A DNA stretch of 64,000 nt from assembly GCF_963924675.1 (NCBI RefSeq), contig NC_089232.1:29648842-29712841 (forward strand). The letters run 5' to 3'. Within the stretch, counting starts at the first letter, position 1, and every line of letters begins with the position of its first letter. A model generated the notes under the pieces. That model ran no database searches. It had not been told where the DNA came from and worked only from the letters and a program-made list of their open reading frames with translations. The position numbers and the translations under genes were made by a program. Source of the stretch: Phocoena phocoena (lineage: Eukaryota > Chordata > Mammalia > Artiodactyla > Phocoenidae). Positions 1-10,821 of the stretch are shown one piece after another.

Positions 1-1545
1 GTATATGACGCTTTGGAAAACATCGCATATTTAATGAACACAGAGTCAGAATTAAGAGCAGGTCTGATGCTACACACCCAAGTACTCTTTCTTCTACCAC
101 ACTTCCCTGAACTGGGGCCTAGTTTTCTCCGAGTAAAGCTAGGAGACCACAGATGGTTTCTGAGAGAACCTTCCAGCTCAGCCCTGAACCAAAAGAGGAG
201 GCAACATAGCCCTGTTTTGTTTCCACTCTGGCTGAGAAGATAAGGTTTTCAACCTGGAAGAACTCACCTGGAGGGGAACATGAATCATACGGATAGGGGT
301 ACAAAAACCAATCTTATCAGAGGCACCACCTGTTTGTGTTGGCACAGGACATGTGACAGGTGAGCATCGGGGACGTGGAGAACAAGTGGCCATCTGCCCT
401 CTGACAGCTATAAGAGAGGAGCTGGCACATCTTCCAAGCCACGCAAGAGCCTTGTGGAACCTCAGAGGGTTGAAGGAAACAGAACCAGAGCTGGCCTTGG
501 CTGTTGGATGGGAGCAGAGAGGGGAGGGAGCTTCAGCTGGACCACTGATTTGGACAAAGGCTTAGGAAGTGACATGAGCACAATGCTGACTGTTCACAGC
601 CCTGAGTGGAGTTAAGGTTGATTGTGCTTTCACTTCGCTGGAAAGGCAGACATTCGGATTCTCTTGTTTTCGGTAAGGCTGTGCTCTCACCGTCACAGGA
701 ATCTCGGCTCACCTCCTACCCACCTTCTTGAAGACACCTGCAAAGAATGCAGTGTCTCTAACTTCCCCACACTCTCCTCTTCTTTCAAACATCTTCCCCA
801 CATTTCACATCCCATGGTGCTTTAGATAGTGTTCATGTTTGAGGCACACTTTCGAAAGCTGAAATTTTTGGCGACACATTTGATGGGATTAAAAGATTCA
901 AAACATCCTGCGACCAAGTTGGTGGCTGAAGGCGCAGCTGTGTGGGTGCCTATGGCCTAGAGCCCAGTCCTTAGGGCCACTGTGTGGCCTGGGCCTCGTA
1001 CTTCAGAGGTGGGGCCTCCCCTGCCCTCATATCTTCTCAGCTGCTTTTGAAGAACCGAGATAGGGACCCCACCTCCTCCATCAGATGGTGATGCCCCAGG
1101 CCAGGGCTGTGACTCCATCATCTGGGGCCCCCTGAGGAGGCATGTGGTCTGTATTCTCCCACACTCTTTAGCCTGCTTTCACCCACAGCTCCCTGACATT
1201 TTGGAGAAAAGGACTTAGCATTGCAGCTCCCCAACCAGGAAGGCAGGAACATTAGTTTGATGGAATGTTAGAGATCCTCTCACCCAGCATTTCCCAACCA
1301 CCAGTCCATGGACAGGCACAGAGCCAGGACAGATTTTTACTGGTCTGCACAATTTTTCCTCCCCCGTGTTTCTTTCCTCCTAAACCTTACAAACAGAAGC
1401 ACATCTGAGTGGCTCCAGCCTCTGCAGACATAGCAAGGAGTCTGGCTGGGGCTCCCCGGGGCTGTGGCACTTGTGTGCCGTCGTTGCCTTGGTATTGAGC
1501 CTAAAGCCTGTCTTTTCCTCCAGTGTGTCGAGCACAAGTCAAGGT
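1..1545. other. Unique non-coding DNA, nothing recognised
   Basis: I see no gene in this stretch. The open frames are under 80 codons, overlap on both strands and match no family I know. No young repeat, tandem repeat or convincing splice-bounded exon is visible. It could be intron or intergenic DNA. Confidence 0.5.
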
Positions 1546-1559
1546 TCACCTTACCTGTA

Positions 1560-1945
1560 GGGTTTGCATAAGCTGTTCCCTCTGCCGGAGACACCCTCCC
1601 CTCCTCTCTGCTGGGCCAACTCCTATTCCCCTGGCACCACCTCTTGTGGGAATCTTCTCTTGACTGGCCTCCCTCCTCTGAGGCTCAGTTGGGTAGCCCC
1701 GTTCTGTGAACCCCCAGCGCACTACCCACCCCTCTAACTGCACACGTACATGCACACAGCTCAGCCGCTGTGCCTGTGTAGGTCTAGTTTCTCCGTCTTC
1801 CTCAGCAGATGTGAGCTCCTGAAGAGCAGCAACCTGGGCTCCTCCATCACTGAGTTCTCAGGACCTGGCATGGTGCCTGGCATCTGGTGGGTGCCTAGTA
1901 AAAAGTTCACTCAGCAAATGAGGGGGTGGATGGATGGATGGAAAG
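1560..1945 (+). mobile_element. Ancient L2 LINE 3' fragment
   Basis: The stretch reads like the degraded 3' end of an L2 LINE. It has the pyrimidine-rich GCTGTTCCCTCTGCC-type segment near 1,570, the 'gagctcctgaagagcag' block near 1,810, and the terminal 'cctggcatggtgcctggcatc' region near 1,866. It ends in a degenerate (GGAT)n tail at about 1,925-1,950. L2 is an old, inactive mammal-wide family. The reading frames across it are incidental. Confidence 0.6.
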
Positions 1946-2268
1946 ATGGATGCTTGAAAAAGAGTCTGGACTTTATTATTTATGCTCCAATGGGATGGGA
2001 GAGGGAGCAAGAGATTCTGGCTAAGACCCAGTCAGAATGGTATGTCCACCCCCTTTTCCCCACCGCATGCTAGATGAAAGGTGTATCCTGCATCACAGTT
2101 GAAAGATTTGAGGGTCACATGCTTGTGATTCCCTCTCCTTTGTCCTCTTCGAGAGGGTGTGATGGCAGCAGGAGAATCAAAAGGAGAATTCAGAATCCAC
2201 TTCTTAGTATCTGGGGGTTCCAAAAGTGGCTGAGGCCCTCTCGATGACCGTGGTCACAACATCCAAAA

Positions 2269-2270
<2 letters not shown>

Positions 2271-2317
<47 letters not shown>
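2271..2317. repeat. (GT)n microsatellite, 47 bp
   Basis: An uninterrupted GT dinucleotide run of about 23 units. Perfect repeats of this length are usually length-polymorphic in mammals and can adopt Z-DNA. Confidence 0.97.
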
Positions 2318-2318
<1 letters not shown>

Positions 2319-2509
2319 TGGCAAGCTGTATGGGGCAGGAGAGGACCTAAGGCCATCTTTCCTGCCAAGCTGGCTTCAGGCTTCTGTTAACACTTAATCA
2401 TCCCTCCCTGCTGGCCAGTCCACCTGATTGGTTGTTTCCTCTGCTGAGACCCCTCTCACTGCAGGGTGGGTAGCCACTGTTGGAGGCTCGGGATGCAGAT
2501 CACAAACAT

Positions 2510-2605
2510 GAACACACATGTATTCACACACACACCCCCACACCCTCACTCATTCACGTACACACAGGCATACACTCTTACATGCACTCATATGCTCACA
2601 CACAT
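2510..2605. repeat. Imperfect CA-rich repeat
   Basis: A degenerate CA/ACAC stretch with interspersed CATTCA and CTCACA units. It is about 190 bp from the GT run and of opposite strand sense. The open frames here (His/Thr-rich) come from the repeat and are not genes. Confidence 0.8.
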
Positions 2606-2874
2606 ATACCTTCTGTTTCTAATCAACTGGGAGTTGAATGGGGATCAAAGCCCAGAGTCAGAATCCCAATGATTCCCAAGTGCAGCATCCCCTGCTGTGG
2701 CTGGATCAGAAGAAGAGAGGCGTGTCTTACCTCTTACCTGCAGTGACCTGACCTCTGGCTGAGGGGCCCAGAGGACATCAGCCTCTCACAACAGCCTCCC
2801 CTCATCTGACCACAGCGCTGGAAGGAGCCGCTCCATGGAGGACGCAGCTAGATTAACGAGCATCATGTTTTTAG

Positions 2875-3075
2875 TTTCCTTATAGCTTTATTGAGGTACA
2901 TCTTCATGCCATAAAATTCACTTGTAATGCAACGTCATCAATGATTGTAGTAAATTCATTGAGAGTTGTGCAATCGCTACCACAACCCAGTTCTAGAAGA
3001 TTCCCGTCACCCGCCATCAAGTTTCTCAGACTGGGGAACTTTCCCTCTCTTCCTAGTTTGTTGAGCATTTTCATC
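2875..3075 (-). mobile_element. Old L1 3' fragment
   Basis: The sequence resembles the reverse complement of an old mammalian L1 3' region. It has 'attgaggtacat..ccataaaattcac' near 2,890 followed by 'gttgtgcaatcgctaccacaaccca' near 2,966. It is diverged and has no coding capacity. Confidence 0.5.
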
Positions 3076-3079
3076 ACAA

Positions 3080-5210
3080 ATGGGAGCGCCTCGTCTGGGG
3101 AGACTAATGAGGTCCTTAGTCATTTATATCTTAGTGTAGATTAATTTAATGCAGTGCTTTTATAAATTCATTTAATTCATTAAGCAATGATCTAGTACTG
3201 TTTCTACCACTGTCCAGGGTGGTGAGAGTCTGACGTCCCCTGGGGCCCTCAGCCAGGGGTTGGATTTTTCTCCAGTGGCTCTCCCTCAACTCAGGTGAGC
3301 GGCAGGACATCGTGCTCTGCTCCCTGATTCAGTGACATCAGGGAATCCCACACTTGGGAACAGAGCCCATTCCCCAATAGCTGCAGCTCTGTAGAGACAA
3401 TATAATAGTTACTCAATCACCATGATGCATTTTGGAAAGCATTTAGTGGGTTAATAAAAATGCAAAATGATAGGGTGCTATGAAATTTAGAGGGTAGAAT
3501 GCTTTTTGGGGGGAAGGGAGAGGGCAGTGGAGTGTGAAAGGTTCTGCGGGTGGAGTGCTGGAACCAGGGGTCAGAGAGTGAGAAAGGGGGGCCAGGAAGT
3601 GTGACGGGGGATGCTAAGGTCACTGGGACATTGTGGCGTCCCAGAGCTCCTCCTGTGGGGCCAGCCAGCTCAGACATGTCCCCTGCTTTCTCGGGGGCCT
3701 CAGATGCTCCAGGTACTTTGGCCAGCTCTCAAGGACAGTAATGCCTACTCAAGAGGAGGCAGGGCTGAAGACTCACCCAAGCCTAGAGCAAGGAAAGATC
3801 TGCCTTAGACACTGTCACAGGGGCGATGTGGTCATCTTCCTCTGGGATGACCTGACAAGACCCACGGCCATGGCCCCAGAGAAGCCCCCAGCCAAGCCAG
3901 CTAATCCTCACCTCTTTCTTCCTTCAGTTCTCTCTCCTTCCAGGACTTGGTTCTATCGCTTTTTTTTTTTTTTTCTGCTATCCCTTGCCCCCACCCCTGC
4001 TCTCATTTCCTCTTTGCACAGTGCAAGGGAATTTCGGCTGGAGCAGCCCATAGTGTGTGGTGGGCCTGAGGGGGCATCCAGAGGTCGCTGGAGCTGGGAG
4101 GGCCTCAGGCGGGGGCTGAGCAATGTGTCACTGCCAGGGCTTGGCAAGGGCTGCAGCCCTGGGGGGTTGGGAGCAAGGGAGGCCCAGGAGGTGGGAAGCA
4201 GAGGGCAGCCGAGAGGCCTGGAGCCTGCCAGAGGAGAAGACCTGAGGTGGGGGTGGGGAGACCCTTTGAGCTTGGAAGGGAGATTCTTGCTGGACACTTC
4301 CTGTCCAAGCTCCCAGGGTCTTTGGTAGGGTCTCCTGGCTTGAGAGGTACCAACCTAGCCAAGAATTCTTCTTTTTTAAAAAAAAAAATTCACTAAATTA
4401 AATAATAAAGGGACTGTGTCTATCTCTATTTCCATGTAGCCAAGTCTGAGCCTCGGCTGATCCTGGAAGCCAACCAGGTATGTGGAAAGAGGAAAAAGCA
4501 ACAGCCAACGAAAATGAAACGATGCCTTGAGGGCCAGATGGAGGCCGTGGGCAGGGATCTGCAGGAGGCCCTGGACTAGGGGGCCAAGGAAAAGGGGGTC
4601 CTGTCTGGCCTCAGAGCAGGGGGTGAAGGCAAGCTGGGGGTTGGTCTCCCCACAGTGGGCTGCTTGGAGATCGTCAGCAGGAGGTTAGAGACATGGGTGA
4701 CCTGAGCATGGATGGAGATTCCTAAGGTTCCTTGAGGAACACCCGGGGAGCAGGAGACCTCTAAGTCTCGTGGAGGGCAGGAGGGAGAAGGTGGTGACCG
4801 GCCTAGTGGGAGGAGGGGTGTTACGTGGTGCTTGGACCTGCTCCCCAGCCTTGTGTCCCAGCTCCTTCTAGCCTAGAGCTCACTTTGGCCCTCACTCCCA
4901 TCTGCCTGTGCATGGGTCTCCCCCTGAGGAACACTAGGCCTGGATCCCAAGAAGGAATATAAGGTGCCGGGCAGCGGGGAGGAACAGTGAGTCTGCCCTA
5001 TTGACTCTTCTGAAGAGGAGGAGGAGACACACCCAGAGCTCCTCTGCTTTTAACTGCCTCTCTCGTTCATCCCCCTCTCTCCATGCCCATGTTTCTGGCT
5101 GGTGTGGGAGCCCTGAAATACCACAAAGGCAAAGCCCCCTAACCAATACTGCTGGCTGTACCCCAGGCCCCCCTAAAGCCATTCTCCACACCACAGCTAG
5201 AGTCCCCTTC
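3080..5210. other. Unique non-coding DNA with G-rich blocks
   Basis: No gene is recognised. The longest open frame (3,633-4,328, plus) crosses a 16-base T run at about 3,960 and a G-rich segment, and has no domain or signal I recognise. A short candidate exon at 4,440-4,477 is listed separately. Nothing else is supported. Confidence 0.45.
4440..4477 (+). other. Candidate 38-bp micro-exon (weak)
   Basis: A pyrimidine-rich acceptor ending in TAG at 4,439 and a good donor (CAG|GTATGT) at 4,478 bracket a 38-bp segment. It is open in at least one frame (AKSEPRLILEANQ if the preceding G is counted). This is only splice-site pattern. No neighbouring coding exon was recognised, and such pairs occur by chance in large genomes. 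Confidence 0.15.
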
Positions 5211-5214
5211 CTCC

Positions 5215-5570
5215 CCTCAGATACTAATACCTGCCTTGCATTAAAACTCATCAGTGTTTTTCCTCATCTCTCAGGATAGAGGTCAAGTTCCGAAGTACGT
5301 CCCCAAAGGTCCTACCTGGTGGCTGCCTTCCTCCCACTCCAACACCATGTCCTGACACCCCTACCCTGCCTGTGCTCCTGTACCCAATTCACACCGCTCA
5401 CAATTCCCTGAGCGTTCCGCACTCTCCCTGCCCGCGCACTGGCTTCCCCTCTGCCAGGGTAGTACCCTCCGCCATGAACCTGATTAATGCCTCTCATCCC
5501 AGCACCAAGGACAGCACCTGGCACAAAGCAGGTGCCAATGAATAATGATGAATGAATGAATCCTTCAGAC
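5215..5570 (+). mobile_element. Ancient L2 LINE 3' fragment
   Basis: The order of blocks matches an L2 3' end: 'aaaactcatcagtgtttttcctcatctctcaggata', then 'caaaggtcctacctggtggctgcc', then a degraded 'gcactggcttcccctctgccagggt' block. It finishes with 'agcacctggcacaaagcaggtgcc' and a (GAAT)n tail at about 5,540-5,565. It is inactive. Confidence 0.65.
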
Positions 5571-5574
5571 CGTG

Positions 5575-6435
5575 CCCTCCCTCCCTTCCCTCAGGCCAGA
5601 TTAGGCATCTCTAGCTGAGTTAGGCTTCCCTACTTTTATCACATTATATTGAAATATCCTGACCACTTATGCAGATGAGAGGATTTTAGCATCTTCATTG
5701 AGGTACTCTCTTATTCCGGTATTGATTTTCATCCCATGGCTTTCTCTTATTGAAGCTAGATTGTGAGCCATGCTCACAGGAAAGACTGCTTCAGTAGAAA
5801 AGCAGAAATAGACATTAGAGAATTCAAAGCATAAACCCTGAGAGGATGGAAGAAGTGATGAATGCAGGTAGGATGCCCCAGAGTAAAGCAAAGGGAGTGA
5901 GAGGGAGACATGAGGAGAGGAGTGTGCCCTGAACAGAAGGAAGGCTCTGAACCCAGAGGAACTGTGTGTCTGGTGGGGGGTGGGGCGGCGGGGGTATTAA
6001 GCATCTGGAAATGCCTGGCCCTTTGGTAAAGCAACATTCATCACCAACAGCAGGCAGCCATGTGGGAGTCAATTTGGTACAACCTCAAGCTCCCTGATCT
6101 CTACTTGAGTGGACCTCCTAGGATGTCCCTGATGTCTGCGCAGCACCTGCTATGGGCAGCAGCCAGAATGCTGCCTATTGATCATCCAGAGAAAGGGAAG
6201 CCTCTTTCTGTGCTCTGTGTCCTCAATCCCCAACCAACTCATGCAAGGTGGACCCCCATCAACACTGCAATATCCCAGGGATGCGGGGCTTTGAAAGGGA
6301 TGCAGGAATGGGATGCTGGGGAAGGAAATCTCACACCCATTTCACACCTGACAGAACAGAGCCCACTCAAGATGCTCCTTCACACAGGACACTAGGGAAG
6401 AATGCATAGCCCTGTTATACTCACCTCTCTTCCAC
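5575..6435. other. Unique non-coding DNA, nothing recognised
   Basis: No gene or clear repeat is visible. The open frames are short and unrecognised. Confidence 0.45.
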
Positions 6436-6439
6436 ACTA

Positions 6440-6515
6440 GGCCAGGAGCCTGGGGTCACCTGCATCGCCAGCTCTTAGCGTACTCCCTGGCACATAGTAG
6501 CTTCTCAATAAATCT
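6440..6515 (+). mobile_element. L2 LINE 3' terminus
   Basis: A short remnant ending in 'ccctggcacatagtagcttctcaataaat', the typical L2 3' end. An AT-rich tract follows at about 6,650-6,705. Confidence 0.55.
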
Positions 6516-6964
6516 GAGGCAGATATTCTCCTTCTTTTCCTTACTAATGGAACCTCAAATCTGTTCAGGGAAGGAGTGTGATATATTAAAAGTATTCAGC
6601 TTCCTAGAATCCCTTGCAGCTAGGGTCACGCTGAGACAGTGTTCTGGATAATAAAACATAAGTGGGATAATATAATATATATAATATAAAATATGTAATG
6701 GGTGGCACTTCTGGGAAAGCTTATTGAAGGGGCAGACTCAATGGACATGTTCCTTTTCAGCTTTTGTCCTTCACCCTTTTGTCTCTCTTCCTGCCTGGAA
6801 CATGGACGTGACGTTCAGAGGTACAGGAACCAGTTTGAAACAATGAGAACAAATTTTACACACTAAGGATAGCAAAACAGAATGGTAGCGAAAGCATGCG
6901 TCTCTAATAGCATGTTGGAGGCCAGACTCTGCCATCCCTGGATTGCCTATCTTTGAACTTCTTG

Positions 6965-7390
6965 GTACTGAGCATGTCAGTTAGCAACTGCCACAAGAGT
7001 ACTGCATAAAAAATCATCCCAAAAGTCAATGGCTTAAAACAACCCATCATTCATCCTCACCCATGCTTCTGAGGATCAACTGGTCTTGGCTCTAAGCCAC
7101 AGTTGTGTCGACTCCATGCACATCTCACCCTACTAAAGCTAGCACTTAAGCCAGAGCATATCTTCCCATAATGACAGTAGAATAACAAGGGGACAAGCTC
7201 AACTGTGCAAGCACATTTCAAGTCTCTATTTGCATCACATTGGCTAACATCCCATTAGCCAAAGCAAGTCACGTAGAGGAGCCCACACAGTTGAGGGCTA
7301 GCAAACTATACTTCTTGTGGGAGGAGCCACAAATTCTCATGGCAAAGGGCATGGCTATAGTGAGGAGTGAACATTGGAGCCAATAATCAG
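6965..7390. repeat. Ancient interspersed repeat, family A (unnamed here)
   Basis: It shares a block order with 13,205-13,545 and 54,280-54,790: a 'tggcttaaaacaac'-type block near the left end, then about 220 bp later an 'attagccaaagcaagtcac'-type block. Three diverged copies in one window indicate an old interspersed repeat. I cannot name the family with certainty. Confidence 0.5.
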
Positions 7391-7394
7391 AAAA

Positions 7395-7640
7395 TACTAG
7401 CTGAATAAGTAAATGTTGAATGTCTATTATACGTCAGGCACCACTTAGGTGCTTTGTGTTATTAATAATTAATTCATTACTTCATTAGTCTCCTTTGCAA
7501 CAACTGATATGAAGCACGTTTTATTATATTTACTTTGTAGATTTAAAAATCTATTTCTCAAGGAGGTTAATATATCACTTGTGAACGTCTAGGGCAGGGT
7601 CACAGCCCTGGTTCTGACCATGCTGAAGCCTGTTCTCACC
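7395..7640 (-). mobile_element. MIR SINE, reverse orientation
   Basis: The block order is that of a reverse-complemented MIR: a 'tctattatacgtcaggcaccacttaggtgctttgtg' block near 7,421, a 'tctcaaggaggttaa' block near 7,555 and a degraded '..agggtcacagccctggttctgacc' end near 7,597. MIRs are ancient tRNA-derived SINEs and are inactive. Confidence 0.55.
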
Positions 7641-7672
7641 CATTACATCATGTGTCATTTCTTTTTTCCTAG

Positions 7673-7781
7673 AGTCTTCTGAGAAAGAAAGGGTGTCTGA
7701 CTTGGGAAACCAGCACTGGAAGGAATGTCAGCTTGGTAACTTGTCACTACATATCTGACTGTAAGCCAGGTGGACTCCAAG
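7673..7781 (+). other. Candidate 109-bp exon (weak)
   Basis: A strong pyrimidine-rich acceptor (T/C run into CCTAG at 7,672) and a donor (CAAG|GTATGG at 7,782) enclose 109 bp. It is open without a stop in the frame starting at 7,673 (36 codons). The protein is not recognised. The acceptor lies just beyond a reverse-oriented MIR, a common setting for accidental or exonised sequence. Only transcript data could settle it. Confidence 0.15.
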
Positions 7782-7825
7782 GTATGGGTGGAAGATGGGC
7801 AAGTAAGCCTCTGAGAATCCAGACT

Positions 7826-7940
7826 GTGTTGGTTGCAAGCAACAGAAACTTAGTTTGGCTGATTTAAGCAGAGAAAGTCTATTCAGTGTTTCCCAGAATT
7901 GTCCAGAGGTGGAAAGACAGGCTCAGAAGACGGGGGAGCG
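7826..7940. repeat. Fragment of an old interspersed repeat
   Basis: The 'ttggttgcaagcaacagaaact' opening followed by 'gatttaagcagagaaagtctattcag' is a motif I know from a common old mammalian repeat, though I cannot name the family. The segment at 43,250-43,420 may be the middle of the same family. Confidence 0.35.
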
Positions 7941-8124
7941 GGGAAGGCTGAAAAGCCAGAACGCAGCCCAAAGCATGCTGCAAAGTGGTCCTAACACCCA
8001 CTGTTCTGCACGCTAGCACCACAACCGCCACTGCTGCTGCCACCCCTCAAAACTGGAGCCCAGGTAACCCTGATGTTCATATCTAGAAGCCCTCTAGGTG
8101 CTAGGCTGAGCATGCACTTCAGAT

Positions 8125-8315
8125 CCTCGTCCTGCCTCTTCTCACTTAGACCAAGTTACTTCATATCTCTGAGCCTCAATGTCCCCATCCTTAAAGCAAG
8201 CAAAATAGCGGCACCTCCATCATAGGTCTGCTGTGAGGACTGCAATGAGGGACCAAATGTAAAGTGCTTAGAACATTGTCCGCACATAAAAGCCCTATGT
8301 AAGAGTTAGCCATGG
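8125..8315 (+). mobile_element. MIR SINE
   Basis: The typical MIR core and 3' part are present in order: 'gaccaagttacttcatatctctgagcctcaatgtccccatcc', 'gaggactgcaatgagg', 'aaagtgcttagaacattgtc', then a degraded tail. It is diverged and inactive. Confidence 0.7.
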
Positions 8316-9349
8316 CGCTACTGCTGACGACAAAGATGATGCCATGAAGAGCCTAGCGTGCAGATAAGGCCCAGAGCAGGCCCCCAAGAAATGCTTTCTC
8401 CTTCCGTTTCTCTTTGATTTCAGTGCCTTCTCTCCCTCCCAGTGTGCAGTGTCCTCAGGGCTGCCCCTCCCCAGGAATGGGACTTGCTCTGGTCATGACC
8501 ACCCCTCAGATCTCTGAGCCTATAATGAAGGGTATGTGGAGGAGTGGGGGAAGGGTGCACATCCTCACCTGCTTTCACGTCCTGAGAAGCCCAACAGAGG
8601 CTCTGCTTCACTGGTTTAGCCTCAGCTCCCTGGCTCCCCAGGACTGCACCAGTGTTCTGCATGCCCTGCCAGGTCTAAGTTCCTGGTGAGTGTGCTCCGC
8701 ACCTGGACTGGGAGCTCCCTGGGGAGGAGGACATGCTTGTTACGAGGCTGGGCCCAGGGCTGGGGCTGGTGGCTGGTCCTCAGGACAGTGGAGGGCACTA
8801 ACCACAGCCTTACCAAGCGTGGGTCTCCCCACCCTGCTCCCCTCCTCTCTACCTCCATGAACCCCACGGGAGAAGGGGAGAAGGAACTGGGGGCAGCAAG
8901 GGGCACACTGTGTCTCATCCCACCATGGAGGCTTAGAGGAACTTCAAGAGCCCTTGCCCCGTAAAAACGCCAGAGCGGGGCTGGCTGGACTCCCTGAGCC
9001 TCTGAAAAAAACTCCTCCTCTGACAGCCCCAGGCAGGCACAGCTTGGACCCCAAGTTCTGGGGTCAGGGTCTGGACACTCTGCACCCTCCAGTCGCGCAG
9101 ATCCAGGGCCTGGGCTGCACCATCACTGAGCAAGCCTGGGACAGCCCTAGCGGCCCCCTCACCCCCCCACTCCCCTCCCCGTCCTCAGCACAGAAGCCCC
9201 CGTCAGGGATCACTGCAAAGCACCACGTGGAGATCTAATCTGGGGCGGGGGCACCGTGCTGAGGAGGGGTGGAAGGGGTCGAAGAGAGGAGGAAATTAAT
9301 GATTAAATAATGGGTTCCAAATGTAGTGGCTCTGAGTGAAATCCCCAGC

Positions 9350-9481
9350 CGCAAGCCGGCGGGCTGCGCGCTCTCGGCCCGGCTCCAGGAGCCCCGAGGA
9401 GGCCTGAGCAGGCAGCGGAGATGCTGGTGGCTGCAGCAGGCGGGCGGCTCCCCCCAGGTCTGGTCAAACGGTCCCGGCCCG
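9350..9481. promoter_or_regulatory. Short CpG cluster (candidate CpG island)
   Basis: By hand count there are 14 CpG dinucleotides in 132 bp, in a GC-rich context, while the surrounding kilobases are CpG-poor as expected for methylated mammalian DNA. Such density suggests protection from methylation, as at a small promoter or enhancer CpG island. The segment is much shorter than a normal promoter island and no transcript start is evident. It could also be a remnant of an orphan island. Confidence 0.35.
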
Positions 9482-10717
9482 GACACAGGGTCAGCATGGT
9501 GCCTGTGGGGCCCTGGTGATTCCTGATGACAGGTGGGAGCCCTGCCACTTGGAGTGAGGCCACCAAGCAGAGCAGGGCCCTTGCAGGGGACACAGCAGTG
9601 GTGACGGGGCCAGGAAGGAAGGAGTCTTGGCTGGCAGCTTAGCCAGGGCTGCAGCCACTCTTGGCCTCTATGCCTGGCACCTCCCACCCCCACTTCATTC
9701 CATCCCTTCATCGTCCTGGGTACCCTGAGCCTCAGCTCTCCCTAGAGGAGGCCCCTGCCGTGAATCTAAGGGGAGGGGACGTGCCCCCAGCCCAGACCAT
9801 CACTCCCACCCTAAGCCTTCCCCTATGATCGCACCCCCTTCCTATGTCCTACTAGGATGCTTGCCCCTTACATGGAAGAGGCAGTCCCCACACTGAAGCT
9901 CTGGTCTCGTCTAGAGCAAATTCTTTCTCATTATGCCTCAGGTTCCCTTTGAACCCTAATGGCTGGGGTTCCTCTATATCACTGCCCTGGGAACTAAGAC
10001 GCTTTTATATGTTTTTCCTGACCGGCGTAAACCCCTTCAGGGCAGGGAAGGCGTGTGAGCCAGCAGCCCTGGACTCCCTGGGTTTCTGCTGGAGGGTACT
10101 GGAAGCCCGGGACAAGCATCTTGGCCCCAGGGCTCCTTTCCCCCTCCTCTGGAACCCTGCTTGGAGCCTGAAATTTTCCACACTGAGACTTTGGCTGCAG
10201 ACACTGGAACTTTTGCAATTTCCTGACTTGAAAACTGCTCCCCCACCCCTGCGCCCTCCACCACATCCCCGCAGGTCTTACGGGGTGGTCACTTCAGCAG
10301 GGGCTCAGAGCCCAGACTGTCGGCAGCATAGCAAGACGTCTTCAAGTGTGACATTGCAAAGGGCACCCTTCACCTAGAAGCTCCCATCTCCCGCCGGTCT
10401 CCCCGAGGGCCTCCCAGGGGAACAATAGGTTTAAAGACCCAGGAGAGTAGAGATCAGTGGGGCAAGAAGGAAACCAATCTCCAGGTAAATGCGCTAGAAT
10501 GATGGGAATAGAATTTCTCTGCATGACACCAATCATACAGAACGGACTTACTCTGGAGTTTGGGGCCAGTGCTAACTTCCAAGACCACGTGAGGGAATAT
10601 TGAAGGATAGCTGGGCCTGGGAAGGTGACACCCCGAAGAGCACTGAGTTCAGAACCTGGGACCAGGCCAGCACTTGAGAAAAAATGGAAGCCAGGAGCCC
10701 GAGCCTGCTCCCCACAG

Positions 10718-10821
10718 GTTCCTGCTGCTGCAGGTTTCACAGGTGGCCCCCGCCTGCCTCAGAGTGACGCTCATGGCCAGGGGCAGCTGCCAAGCTGATG
10801 GGCTCCCTCAGGAGTCTGCAG
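10718..10821 (+). other. Candidate 104-bp exon (weak)
   Basis: The acceptor 'ctgctccccacag' ends at 10,717 and a consensus donor (CTGCAG|GTAAGA) begins at 10,822. The 104 bp between them are open in one frame. The encoded peptide is not recognised. The pyrimidine tract is short, so confidence is low. Confidence 0.2.

Noticed and set aside
3633..4328. A 231-codon plus-strand frame
   Set aside because: It reads through a T run giving a Phe stretch and G-rich text. There is no recognised domain, and competing frames overlap it on the other strand.
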